Source: Sphaerosporella brunnea
Taxonomy: Eukaryota > Ascomycota > Pezizomycetes > Pezizales > Pyronemataceae
Reading direction: 5' to 3'
Assembly: GCA_008704415.1 (NCBI GenBank)
Contig: VXIS01000106.1
Location: forward strand, 1 to 64,000
Length of the DNA: 64,000 nt
The stretch's first letter is position 1. Each line of letters starts with the position of its first letter. The translations under genes and the position numbers were made by a program. The notes under the pieces were generated by a model, which did no database searches, was not told where the DNA came from, and saw only the letters and a program-made list of their open reading frames with translations. This document shows positions 53,885-64,000 of this stretch, piece after piece.

Positions 53885-54141
53885 GCATCAAGTCGGTTCC
53901 TCATTAGCCTGGATCTATCATCGTCGACTCTCAGCCGGCATCTAGCGAGTTATGAATAGCATACATTCGGGACGTATATACAGATGGCAGGGTGATCCAG
54001 ATTCCAGAAATATTGCCGGATATCTAGATTTCCCGTCAGCGTCCGCGTGCCAGGGCAAGTCGCCATTATTCACTATGTGCGCCGCCGCCAGCCGGGTAAC
54101 CCCGTGCGGTGAACAATGGTAACAAGTTGGACCAAGCATCC

Positions 54142-54243
54142 GGGGGCGTGGCTCAGTGGTACCGCGCATCTCTAGCCCTGCCGAGTAATTGGACTTGGGT
54201 GGGCGATAATGAGAAGATCTGGGTTCGATTCCCAGCGCCTTCA
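54142..54243 (+). ncRNA. tRNA-like Pol III gene, copy 7
   Basis: No difference from copy 1 seen. The unit ends soon after the T tract at about 54290, where unrelated sequence with the P-loop gene begins. Confidence 0.8.
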
Positions 54244-56374
54244 ATTAAGTTTTTTTTTTTTTTTTTTTTTTTTTTTGTCATCTTTCTTGCGCTAACAGTC
54301 TGAAGTAAAACTTCAGCGCACTCTCTCGTTCTTCTTTCCTCCTCTCGCTTTCCTCCTTGCTCCACCCCCACATGCGGTCTCTCTCCTACGCAACCCGTTC
54401 TACCTCGCTACCTGCGAACTCATCCAGCGACTCCGCACCTGGGACGGCCACGGACTACAGCTATGCCGCCATCGACAAGAGGCACGAAATCCAGCCAGCA
54501 TCGACGCCAGGCCACTGAAATGAGTGCTCCGCCTCCGCCTCCCTCGACCTTGTGAAGAGACAGAACACGGCGGAACTTCTCAACTACCTGGCACCTCTAA
54601 CTGCCACACGGTCCCAGAAGTCGAGTAAGGAGTTTGCGGACGCCGATATTCGCGACGCCCCGTTTGGCTGCTGTAAATTGGTGATACCCAGCATCGGAGA
54701 CACCTTTGAACTTCACGTGTGGGCGCAGGACATTCTTTTTGCTTGGCGGTTTAATAATAGGTTGGTTCCTTTTTGACTGCAACGCCGCTGGTTTTCAAAA
54801 AAAAAAACCAGCAACATCTAAACCCCCAGCAGACGTCCAGCCCGCTACTACTCTCAAAGGCAACACCGCAACCGAGAGCCGGCGACCACCGAAGCCTGCC
54901 AGCGTGAAAGAGTGGAGTCCAGCGGAACTGGTCGAATACCTGGCACCTCTAACTTCCACCTGGTCGGAGCACACGAGGAAGGAGTTGCAGATGCCAATAT
55001 TGAGGGCGAGCTGTTTCTGGCCATGGGGGCATTATTGCCGGTGCCTCAATGCTATATCGAGCTTCGGTGCGTGTCTCGAACTGCGGCACTGGGCGAAGGA
55101 CATCCATGATGCCTGGCTGCCCGACAGTATGCTCCCTTTTGGCAGCGCGGTGCCAAGCAACAGCTAAAAGCAGAGAACGAACAGCTTCCAAAGCCAGCCG
55201 AAACAAAGAAGCGTCTGTTTCCATTGCCCCCCTCCCCCCCACCGGCAATTTGTCCAGATTTAGGAACAAAAAAGCAAAAAGCTAAATGGCATTGCAGGAA
55301 GCATTGAACAAGCTGGCCTTTGGGGTCGAACAAAAAACCCAACAATCACCACCAAACAGCCGAATCCCCGGGGATGGACAACGCGAGTTCGACGGCGATC
55401 TGAAAAAGGCTAAAATTCTGCAGGGAGGACTCCGAAGTCCGCGGAGGTGTTTTCAAGAGATGCAGCGTCAATGTGCATCAATTCGATCATGCCGAAACAT
55501 CCGTAGAAGAGCATTGCCCCCATCTCAACCTTGGTCCGCATATCTGTGAGTACCTTGAGAGTGCGCCGGCCAGCGAGATCGTGCAGTGTATTCTCACCTG
55601 TCAGACAACATCGATGCTCGTGCGGTCGGCCTACGAGGAGTGCTGGAAATACATCAACGACTTCGACAACAAGCGTGCAAAGGAGCGTGGATACGAGGTT
55701 GCCGTGAGTGCTGACGGCACTCGGACTGTACGCAGTGACATGGAGCTGGAAACTTCCCGGAACACAAACCCTCAACGCATAAGCGGTGGTGGTATCAGGC
55801 CAGCCCGGAATCGGCAAGACCTGGTTTCGTTCCTATGTCCTCGTGGAGCGCCTCATCGCGGGGCTACCAACCATTGTACAATACGCGCCACTGAAAACAG
55901 ATGAAATACCATCAGTGTCGCATAATCTACATGGCTCTCTGGTCATCGGTAAACCTTTCCTCTTCGATGACTTAGCCTACAATTAATGCACCTGTAGGCG
56001 TTACTCTAGCCAGGGCCAACAGCGAGTGATGTCTCTGTTAGTGAGCATGTTTGGGCCAGTTCCAAGGCTCATCTTCAACGACCTGATGATGGTTGGCAAT
56101 TCCACCGGTGAAGCTGGAACCCAGGGCTATGGTCACTTTGACCCGGACTTGCAAGCGCGTGTTCAAGACATGATATCCATAATTGAGCAGAAAAGGATCC
56201 CCCTGACAAGAAAAGTCAGCACCATACACGTCGAACAGTCTTTCGGGTATTTGGATCCATGCGGGTCGAGCCGATTCCCAGGAAGGGAAGTCAGTACCGG
56301 TATAGCTGAAGATGATGACCGCGTTTCTTGGACAGCTCTGAGGCACGCACCGAGGCAGAAGCGATAAAAATGTA

Positions 56375-57633
56375 CAGTCGGGGAACTTGGGTGACGAGAT
56401 GGCCAGGTGCCGACCGGTTGCATCACAAGAGATGGGCGACAGAATTCTCTCTCGTTTCTCAACAACAACCATGCCGATCGATAAAACGACAGGAAAGCGA
56501 AGAGAAGCGACACTCGACGAGATAATTGATGTAGTTGCTAAAAGAAAAGAGGGCAAGAGTTTCGCCCAAATTGAGAAGGAAACTGGGGCGTCCCGATCAC
56601 AGGCGCAGAGGATCTACCAGCAGTGGAACACCAAGCGCAAGATCAAACAAGACCTGCGAACCGGACTGCCAAAAAAAGATGTCGGAGAGGGATCTACGAC
56701 ACGCCAAGAGAGTTGTTATGCAAAATCCGTCTGCGACTTTGGCCGACGTTGCAGATGTCCAATCCCCAGTTATACCCCGGGTGCTGGGACGGTACCTACG
56801 CAACGAGCGCTGGTACTGCCGCCGTGCCAGGAGAAAGACCTGGCTGGATGCGACGACGATGAGGTGGAGGAAAGTGGTGTACTGCGACGAGAAGCTCGTG
56901 AGCTCGGGTCGTGTTCGCCGTACACGATGAGTCCGACGTCCACCCAGTATCGCAAGGGCATTCCAGCCTCGCTATCGCCAGCCAACCTTCACCTCTGGAC
57001 GCTTCTCTGTACTCGCAGCGGCCGCCATCCCCTTTGGAGCCCACACTCCTTTAGTTATCTTCCACAAAAGAACTCCGAAGGAGCGAAAACACAAACGGGA
57101 CAGTTTGGGTGTGGATTCGACACAATACATTGAGGAATCCGTCGAACCATACCTGGTGCCATTCATCTACAGTCTTTCTGGTGGTCCTGAGGACCATCCA
57201 AATATTGAGGATGGTGCCAAGATACATACGTCCAAGCAGACCCAGCAGGTTCGTGAGGCATACGGTCTCACTCGCCTTGAGTGGCCTCCAAGACCTCAAC
57301 CCTATCGAGAATGTCTGGCCGCTCCTTGACGCTAAGATCGATTCGAAGACGACTAACCCCTCTACTCTGAGGAGTTCATAGAGGTCGTGGGAGGAGCTTG
57401 ATTGGGACAAGGTGGACGGCATCATAGATAGTATGGCTAACCGGGTAAAAGCCGTATTGGAGGCGAAGGGAGGGCCTACAAAGTATTGAGCGCTTGTAAA
57501 TAAACCCTCCATCACGTCGCTGGGTGTTTTTTTTTTCTTTTTTTCTCGGCGTTCTGGTGTTCTGGCGATGGTTGTTTTCTCGTTGTAAGGCATCGGTAAC
57601 CGGGCGCATCTCGTCACCCAAGTTCCCCGACTG
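56375..57633 (+). mobile_element. Tc1/mariner element, 1259 bases
   Basis: Perfect 27-base TIRs start CAGTCGGGGAACTTGGGTGA, flanked by TA (56373-56374, 57634-57635). It lies in the Crinkler-type gene in the same orientation. The intact termini could still be moved by a transposase supplied elsewhere. Confidence 0.93.
56471..57489 (+). pseudogene. Tc1/mariner transposase, frameshifted
   Basis: ATG at 56471 leads into a helix-turn-helix region (EGKSFAQIEKETGASRSQAQ). After frameshifts come WYCRRARRKTWLDAT and VVYCDE (first catalytic Asp), IEDGAKIHTSKQTQQVREAY (second Asp) and DLNPIENVWPLLD (third acidic block). The tail ends AKGGPTKY and a stop at 57487-57489. At least three frameshifts and a stop prevent a full product. 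Confidence 0.85.
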
Positions 57634-58003
57634 TAGATACCAAAGCCCAGCAGATGAGGCCGGCCATGAACTGGGTGTTTGAAGGTCCCGTCCACTGTCT
57701 CCAACGTGGCGCTTTGCCCTTGTGCGTACAGTTGGTTGTCGATACTAAACCTGCCACTGGGTGAAGAAGGGCGGTAGAACTTTCCCCACAGTGGCTGAGT
57801 TGCCTGCAGTGTTGCGTATGAAAGGCCTTCAGTGTTTTCAGCAGCCAACGCAAAAAGCCGAAGCCAGCCTGGAGTTCGAACTTAGAAGCCAGCGAGTACA
57901 CACGCGAAGGATTGGCAATGAACCAGATGTGCGACTCCTCATGATGCCAGTGGATGTAACCCGCGACCCATCCCACTCGCACCAACCAATGCGCGGAGAG
58001 TTT

Positions 58004-58096
58004 AGTAGGCAATAGCCCGGCAGCCAGCCGGGCTGTTATCGCTTCTAAAAAGCCTAACAGCCAACAGCCCACCCCAGCTGGCTATTGGCAACACTG
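58004..58096. mobile_element. Small hAT-like MITE in the P-loop gene
   Basis: Right end complement CAGTGTTGCCAATAGCCAGC; left end AGTAGGCAATAGCCCGGC. Similar GGCTGG-type subterminal repeats occur in the element at 23602. About 93 bases. Confidence 0.5.
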
Positions 58097-58352
58097 CAAG
58101 CCTTTAACCAGGCTTTGGAAACAACCTGCCTTCGACCGGATAGCTTGACGGCGACAGCAATAGATTTGCTCGTCGTCATAGACATCGGCGGTAAGCCACA
58201 AGCAGTGTTTTTTCAGATAACCCTCTCAGCGAGGCATCCCGTCAAAGCCGATGGACTGAAGGACGTCTTCCCTGAATACTCTGTCGGCCAAGGTTTCCAC
58301 GTGTAACCCCATCATCGTCTTTCTGGTTCCGGAAGAGGTTGGCAAGGATTAA

Positions 58353-59166
58353 CGAAAGCAGGCCATCCAACGCTGAGTGGAGGCAGTATGTCTAAGGGAT
58401 GTTTAGCGAACAGATATGGGAACTCAGTGGTGGTGGTGGGGAAGGCAGGCGTGTTGTTGGTGACGGGGTATACTGGGGACAAAGTCATGGCATGCATATT
58501 GTGGTACGAACAGCCTTTGGTGACCGGTGACGTCCCATCCTCAACGATCGCTACAGTACAGTCCGAGGATACGTGACGGACAGCGATGGGCGCGGGAAGA
58601 AGGGGTTCACCATGTCGCTGAATGGATGGCGATTGCCTACCAGGTTGTGTCGAATTCTCAGGATCAGTGGCGTCAGACAGCTCAAAATATATGTCTGCTT
58701 TGTATTTTCTGCATGATTATCCTGAATCGTCCACCTTCCTCGTGCACGTACGTGCCCGTATTCCTAATTCACCTCCCCTCCGCCAGGTAATATTGCGGCG
58801 CTGTTCCATCGATCAACACCACTGTTTACGCGGCGACACGTTTGCTGCTGCAAGGGAATTTCCCACCGTTGGAAAGAGCTAGGATAGGGAGAGGAAAAGA
58901 AGCAATGATTCTCTATGTGCAGAGGATTTCTCCCTTATATAGTGCGGTTCGGCCAAATCATTCGGGCTCCGTTCCCGAAAGTCTTACACCCACAGTTGCC
59001 AAGATTACCTAACTGCTGGTTCATGACGATATGATCGATTACGTTGGCCGTGGCAGTGGATTATGGTAGCGTGTGGCTGCGCCCCGAGAGGTTGTCTAGC
59101 CGGACGCGAAACGCAAGATTTTCGGTTGGCACTGCCATTGCCACTATTGGGTCCAAACAGGTATGT
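58353..59166. other. Unassigned stretch before the inverted array
   Basis: A few short plus-strand frames (58527-58790, 58622-58882) lack recognised motifs. Unit sequence resumes at about 59155 (CCAAACAGGTATG). Confidence 0.3.
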
Positions 59167-59200
59167 TAAACACGAATTCCCCGTCCCAGGTGAAGAAAGA

Positions 59201-59234
<34 letters not shown>

Positions 59235-59336
59235 TGAAGGCGCTGGGAATCGAACCCAGATCTTCTCATTATCGCCCACCCAAGTCCAATTACTCGGCAG
59301 GGCTAGAGATGCGCGGTACCACTGAGCCACGCCCCC
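59235..59336 (-). ncRNA. tRNA-like Pol III gene, copy 8 (inverted)
   Basis: Same 102-base sequence on the minus strand with a long T tract downstream (A run at 59202-59229 on plus). First inverted unit. Confidence 0.8.
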
Positions 59337-59442
59337 GGATGCTTGGTCCAACCTGTTACCGTTGTTCACCGCACGGGGTTACCCTGCCGGCGGTGGCGCA
59401 ACAACATACAGCATAATAGTACCGGATCTGGGGAGGCTCGAG

Positions 59443-60555
59443 CCAGTGTTGTACACGGTCCGTTCGGTTCAGTCCTCGCTCACAAATGAACTGGACTACA
59501 TTTCGCGGTCCGGTCCATGGCGAGGACCAGAACTGGCAGCCTTCGAGGCGAGATGAACTGGACCGGCTGCAGTCAAATGCGGTCAACCATGACCACGGTT
59601 GACGGCGGTCAACGGCCGTTGACGGTGGTCGACTCCAGTTCACGGCAGACGACGGAATATGGGTGGGTTCGAAGAGATCTATTCTAAAGATATACATACA
59701 TCACATTCTACTCCTCATTACCACAGGTCCGCTGAGTCGGCTCCCTTGCCTTGCGTTGTTTTTCTAATCCATCCTCACAGAGCGTATCTAGCATCGACTC
59801 TAGCTCCCGAATATCATCGCAGCTGGCCGCAATCAAACCATCAAGTTGCCAACTTTTAAGACACTTAAGGGCGTTGGTTACGTCGTCGCCTAGGGCACAC
59901 CGGCGCTGGGAGAGTGTGATGTTTGCCGCAGTGAATACCCGCTCATATCGCTGGGGACAGAGGAAAGCCCAGAAGAATTCACGCTCCGTCTGTCGCAGAT
60001 TTCCTTCGCCGCTGAGGAGACCGAAGTTTGGCTCTTCGGAACAGGACATAGTGCATGAAAGCTGAGAGGTGATCGGGATCTGACTGGCAGCGTAGTTTTC
60101 CTAGGACATCGTGAATGATAATTGCGGGCGGTGGGATGTGTTCGCCGTCGTGCGGTGTTTGATTGTCTTTGTGGGTGGTTGTGAAGGGTCCAGTGGCAGG
60201 AAAAAATGTCACGGTGACAACCAGTACTGAAAATCTTTTCGGTGGCGAAGACTCTGCCTGATGGGTCCGGGGGGCTAAGGCTCTTTTTCGGTGGCAAAGG
60301 GTCCGCAGAGGTTCAGGCTCAAGGTCCAGCGATGGCTCGGGGGAAACAATATGTACAACTACATATCTTACATAAGTACATAGCTTACATAAGTACAAAT
60401 CTTACATAACAATTTCCTCAGTCGACCACCGGTCCAAACCAGTTCCGTTCTTAATGGACTGGATCGATGCCGTCCGCCTCCAGCGCAGGCTGGACACGTT
60501 CAAAGCAGTCGGTTCGGTCCGGACTGCAGTCATAGACGGACCGTGCCGAACACTG
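59443..60555. mobile_element. hAT element (1113 bases) with 8-base GGCTCGAG duplication
   Basis: Ends CCAGTGTTG...CACGGTCCGT and the mirrored CAGTGTT..GCACGGTCCGT. Perfect duplications GGCTCGAG lie at 59435-59442 and 60556-60563, and the array unit rejoins exactly across it. It contains only part of a transposase, so it is non-autonomous. Confidence 0.9.
59708..60049 (-). pseudogene. hAT transposase C-terminal domain
   Basis: The minus-strand frame contains FFWAFLCPQRYERVFTAANI, TLSQRRCALGDDVTNALKCL and KSWQLDGLI, the hAT dimerisation domain, ending at a stop in 59708-59710. The BED finger and catalytic core are missing from this 1.1-kb element. Confidence 0.75.
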
Positions 60556-60906
60556 GGCTCGAGCTGGGCTCGAGCTTTGTCATAGAATTTTGTTACTCCG
60601 CTGGCATACCGCTGCTGGGTACAGCGATGAATACATCCCCATCGCCTCGCTCTCAACCCTACCTCCCTCTGACCGCCGAAGCCCATCTCTCGTCTGTAGC
60701 GGCGACGCATCGTATCCAGCACTCTGTTGCTGTTTAAGCATTGCATGAAGCAAACGAGTGTTCAGCCGCGGGAAAAGTGGCGTATGAAGCGGACGTGGAG
60801 ATGCCGCGTGCCGTTATTGATTTGCAGCATGAGAAATGACAAATAACGATCGTGGTGATGAGGAGGGTGCGGGTTCGGCCGTGGAAGCTATTCTAGACTC
60901 TGGTTC

Positions 60907-61465
60907 TGTCACGGCGCGAGGTTGGATTGGGATGTTACGGGGCTTTGTTGCGGCTCTGCCGAGGCTATGTTCGGCAACCACGTAGCACGGAGCGCCGCGG
61001 TTACGTGGGCTATATAGAGGGGTCTTGCTTCCGCTTTGTTGTTTGCTTTCCTTTCTTCTTCACTGAACCTTCCTATGTCAATCGGAGTATCTTGGTTCAG
61101 ATCTGCGTCCTGGATCTCGTGCACCGTACCTCTCGTCACCTCCGAACCTCGTCCTGCTCCCTTGTTCCTGAACCTGTCCGTTACCCCTCTGTACGCGAGT
61201 ACCTTGGGCCCCTTCAGTCTGTTCCGACCCTCTCCGTAACTGTTGAACGACGAGGTCGGGAGCGGAGATGAGGCTTGGTCTTCGTCTTGGTCCGACGCCG
61301 GAGGGCGAGCGTCGGGCCTTTATATACAGCGCCGCGTGGGCAAAAACACAAGGGAAAAGGACAACTATCAAACTACGGCAAACGGAAAACAAGAAGTCTA
61401 GACCCACTGTCGCCACCCGAAAATCCTTCACGGTTGCCACCCGAAATCCTTTTCCAACAGTAACA
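60907..61465 (+). repeat. Solo gypsy LTR, 559 bases
   Basis: Starts TGTCACGGCGCGAGG and ends CAGTAACA. Target duplication GGTTC/GGTGC (60902-60906, 61466-61470; one change). Contains TATATAGAGG near 61010. Same family as the LTRs at 917-1560. It interrupts an inverted array unit at GGTTC|CGATTTG. Confidence 0.85.
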
Positions 61466-62031
61466 GGTGCCGATTTGACGGATCTATCGATCGGACTGAT
61501 ATAACCAGCGGAAGATAGGAAAGATCAGTGTGCGCGTTCCATAACTGCACCGCTACCGAAATGGATCACCTCAACGTGATTTTATGCGGCGGGCTCGAGC
61601 TTTTTGAGTTTGGGTCAGGCTCGCGAGACAAGCGCGCCCAAGATGCGAGCTGGCTCGATCCACCTGTCCGGCTCGTGTGCGATACTAGCTGAGAGCCGAC
61701 GATGCTGATGGCGCCAGCTGCTGCGAATGAGGAACCGACTTGATGCCCGCCGTTGCTGAAGAGCCTCAGTTTCCAAGTCAATGAGTCGTTGGGTTCAGGC
61801 TTGCCGACTGCGGACGCGGTCGAAGCCCAGCGTTTTCGATATTGCTCGCTGAATGCCTCCGGAGAGTAGAAGAAACCACAAACTTTGTTGGCCTACGCGT
61901 GGTAGTCTTGGTCATTGGCCAGCTGCTAACAGGTTAGGTTGCTTGTAGCGAACGGTATTGAGTCCAAACAGGTATGTCAAACCCGAATCGCCGTCCCAGG
62001 TCGAGAAAGATGAAAAAAAAAAAAAAGAAAT

Positions 62032-62133
62032 TGAAGGCGCTGGGAATCGAACCCAGATCTTCTCATTATCGCCCACCCAAGTCCAATTACTCGGCAGAGC
62101 TAGAGATGCGCGGTACCACTGAGCCACGCCCCC
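62032..62133 (-). ncRNA. tRNA-like Pol III gene, copy 9 (inverted)
   Basis: Minus strand, one change in the middle (CTGCC read as CTCTGCC context near 62099), boxes and arms intact, followed by a shorter T run. Confidence 0.78.
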
Positions 62134-62190
62134 GGATGCTTGGTCCAACTTGTTACCATTGTTCACCGCACACGGGGTTACCCTGCCGGC

Positions 62191-63879
62191 GATCTCGACA
62201 GGTGGAAATTTTGGAACCTTTCGCTATCCGGTTGGGGACCGTTCCCAACGGTCGAACTACCGTTCGTCACAAAGGTCGTTCGAACGGCCGGTCTTTCCCA
62301 ACGGGGAGTGAGTACATACTTCACACATGTACATACCTTAGTCGGGGAAGGGTGGTTTGGAGAAGTTATTATATAACCAACATGTAATGGTGGAAAGCGG
62401 AGAAATATTAACAGATCGCTCATATATGATACTGGTATTGCTGAATTCTGCCGCAGTCATGATGGCTAGAGCTTCTGTTTCGAAGCAATTAAACAGCACA
62501 AATAGAGGGTAGTTGGTTGCAATAGAAACGTGATCTAGTCGGCCGCTATAGAGACGGGAAGGCATCCAAAGATCTGTCGAAAGAAGTTTCAACCGCCGCA
62601 ATTTGGTCCGATTCTCAGAACTCGCAATTTCCACAGATGCGTATTGTACGATGGTTGGTCACGCCTTGAGGATGCGTTCGCCAAGCATATACTTGAGATA
62701 ACAACCATGTCTGTGCGATACCAGCTATTATCACTACTTTGTCGTCGAGACCTGGAATTACCAACATTAGTCGGAGGTCGCGTACCACTCACTGGCCTTC
62801 ACGCACTCGGTCCACACCCGTATTATCTCAGCACGAATATTCCATCACTAGCGCAGTGCGAGTTCTGCACAACCTCCCATGTCCGTTCCTTGTGGCGGCT
62901 GTCATCCCGCTCGCTGAGATACAGTCATGCCTCCTCGTTGCGGGGTAAAAGTCCCTTTATAGCGTTGATGAATGCACTCGCAAGGGATTGAGCAAGTGGT
63001 CTCAGGTTGAGATAAGTGCATTCCTCATCGCCGCCGATTCAGCGAGCATTCTTGGAATTACTCTGGTTTCTTCTTTAATCGAGACTCTTTTCTTCAACTA
63101 AAATTTCAACACAGTCAACTTCATGGGATGGGATGCTGGACCACGGTAGCGTTGCAGGTATCAGAGACACGGCTTGCCATGGCCTCTGCAGGCGGGCTGG
63201 CTGCAACTGCTTGTGTCGGTCTCAGGCGACTCAAAAATCCTAGGAGGCTGGCTCATTGAATCGACCAGCGAAGTTTTACCAGTTAATTCACTATAGTCTT
63301 ATTCCATCGATATCTCTGCCACTGGTACGTCGTGAAGGAGGCTGACTGGCAGCCAATATTTTGCCCGCTGAGTGATGTCCCAGTGAAGCCAAAGACCACT
63401 TCCCACAGAGTGTTCCTTTCTTCTGATGTGTAGAGGCAAGATCAGAACAACCAGATGGACGGTACAACGACATAATTTGTCACCTTTTCGGGGTGCAAGA
63501 TGTGGGGCGACAGCCTCAGCTGCGTGCAAGACGATTTGGGTGCAAGCAGAGCTGCATGCAAGTCGAACAGGTCGTAAGCCATATCTAGGTGCAAGCAGTG
63601 AATGCAGACCTGGGCACAAGCTTAGTGCAATACGAACTGGGTACAAGCATAGATCGGTGCAAATTTGCACCTAGAACCTGCATACAAAAGCGTGTCATAC
63701 AAAAGCGTGCCTCTTCACCTTGAGTTTCCTTCCTTAGCAACTCAGGCTAGATCTCTTACGTCCATATCCGCTCAAGCTGCTTTGCCCTGCTCTATATCTC
63801 CAAAGGTGATCCCGCCCCCCCTCCACCCGAGCACTATACTAACATTTCTCTCCCCAGTTCACAAGCTTTCTGATCCGCG
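62191..63879. other. Right-hand stretch without a firm gene
   Basis: A plus-strand frame at 62644-62991 is open but unrecognised. At 63495-63668, short degenerate repeats of (G/T)GTGCAAG(C/A)A recur roughly every 25-35 bases. A pyrimidine-rich CTCCCCAG at 63850-63857, just before the next start codon, could be a splice acceptor. Confidence 0.3.
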
Positions 63880-64000
63880 ATGGACAACTTTACCCCGAGA
63901 GATCACGAAGATGCACCTCGTGGCGTCAGGCATTTTGCTCCACCTCCAGAGTGGCCTCCAGTCTGGGGTCCGCCAAACCCATATGTCTCCATGTATCCCC
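63880..64000 (+). CDS. Start of a Pro/Trp-rich protein, cut by window edge
   Basis: ATG at 63880 opens a frame to the end of the window (MDNFTPRDHEDAPRG, then FAPPPEWPPVWGPP). A CTCCCCAG acceptor-like site 23 bases upstream would suit a 5' UTR intron. The composition is low-complexity; only 40 residues are visible, so no family can be named. Confidence 0.45.
   Translation, partial: MDNFTPRDHEDAPRGVRHFAPPPEWPPVWGPPNPYVSMYP

Larger units (their letters stand above)
54463..58352 (+). pseudogene. Crinkler-type P-loop NTPase gene, broken
   Basis: Scattered frames in one orientation show two tandem SAM-like repeats of about 65 residues (54560-54775 and 54915-55140: ELLNYLAPLTAT and ELVEYLAPLTST). 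A helical stretch (VRSAYEECWKYINDF) follows, then a Walker A P-loop (SGQPGIGKTWF, about 55790) with LVERLIAGLPTIVQ, then FGPVPRLIF (about 56050). The C-terminal block (VFFQITLSARHPVKADGLK and IVFLVPEE) lies at 58085-58350. The order matches fungal Crinkler-like STAND proteins. Several frameshifts and stops, a Tc1 element (56375-57633) and a small MITE (58004-58096) interrupt it. No product is expected. The exact start is unknown. Confidence 0.65.
40840..62190. repeat. Tandem array of ~1.1-kb units with tRNA-like genes
   Basis: A unit of about 1.05-1.2 kb (once insertions are subtracted) is repeated forward from 40.84 to 54.3 kb and inverted from 59.17 to 62.19 kb. Landmarks in order are the tRNA-like gene, a T-tract, GACTTGGGACCGGGGAATTA, CAATACCGTTAGTTAC, CCAATGACCAAGACTACCAT, GAGGCTCTTCAGCAACGGCG, GTGGTCCATTTCGGTAGCGG, AGCAACAACAGAGTGCTGGA and GTACTATTATGCTGTATGTC, leading to the next gene. 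Units are split by at least nine mobile elements. The unit at 48.45-48.7 kb is internally deleted. No protein gene belongs to the unit; recurring short frames across the gene are artefacts. Most of the otherwise unlabelled sequence in this interval is unit sequence. Confidence 0.88.

Noticed and set aside
57051..57848. 265-residue minus-strand frame
   Set aside because: Antisense of the Tc1 transposase and its right terminus; sense-strand motifs explain the openness.
41060..62180. Recurring peptides such as KALGIEPRSSHYRPPKSNYS (antisense) and ASGGVAQWYRASLALPSNW (sense) in every unit
   Set aside because: They are translations of the tRNA-like gene and its flank; frames of this sort commonly enter databases as hypothetical proteins. 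They vary at their ends with the T-tract and have no independent support.
1..64000. CRISPR array or bacterial operon
   Set aside because: No regular short direct repeats with unique spacers, no Shine-Dalgarno-led gene runs; introns and fungal retroelements point to a eukaryote.

Overview
The window reads as a repeat-rich stretch of a filamentous fungal genome. The two best gene models use short introns (about 60-68 bases) with GTACGT, GTAAGT or GTAGGC donors and CTAAT/CTGAC-type branch sites. The mobile elements are typical fungal sets: a chromodomain Ty3/gypsy integrase, a Ty1/copia gag, a Tad-like LINE, hAT, Tc1/mariner and Mutator-like elements, and a tyrosine-recombinase (Ngaro-type) retrotransposon. 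Several stop codons in decayed copies fit C-to-T change, mostly in a CpA context, as left by repeat-induced point mutation. I cannot place the organism below 'fungus, perhaps a TE-rich ascomycete'. Few host genes are visible.

Layout. 1-3.4 kb: two decayed Ty3/gypsy elements. 5.4-7.2 kb: a three-exon gene joining a PD-(D/E)XK-nuclease-like half to a protein-kinase-like half, the best host-type gene here. 7.6-13.4 kb: LINE 3' ends, MITEs, and hAT and DDE transposase scraps. 13.4-16 kb: a copia-type element with gag but no pol, carrying a half-tRNA primer site. 16.8-25 kb: hAT fragments, an LTR, a solo Ngaro repeat and a nested hAT-type element. 26.1-27.0 kb: a Mutator-like element. 30-32.6 kb: a tandem pair of paralogous small genes. 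35.2-40.5 kb: a full-length Ngaro-type retrotransposon inside a 359-base MITE whose empty copy lies at 23.95 kb. 40.8-62.2 kb: a tandem array of roughly 1.1-kb units, each carrying a near-identical 102-base tRNA-like Pol III gene (nine copies, seven forward and two inverted). Many units are split by a transposon. Between the forward and inverted parts lies a broken Crinkler-type P-loop gene containing a Tc1 element. The last 120 bases hold the start of another gene.

Most interesting are (1) the tRNA-like gene array, with two related long-TIR elements inserted exactly in the T-tract behind the gene; (2) the young Ngaro element, whose gag and RT lie in one frame separated by a single UAG and whose RT and recombinase are separated only by a C10 tract; (3) the nuclease-kinase fusion; and (4) the gag-only copia element with a long alanine/charged helix after its zinc knuckle. 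All family calls rest on reading motifs and repeats by eye; no database search was run.
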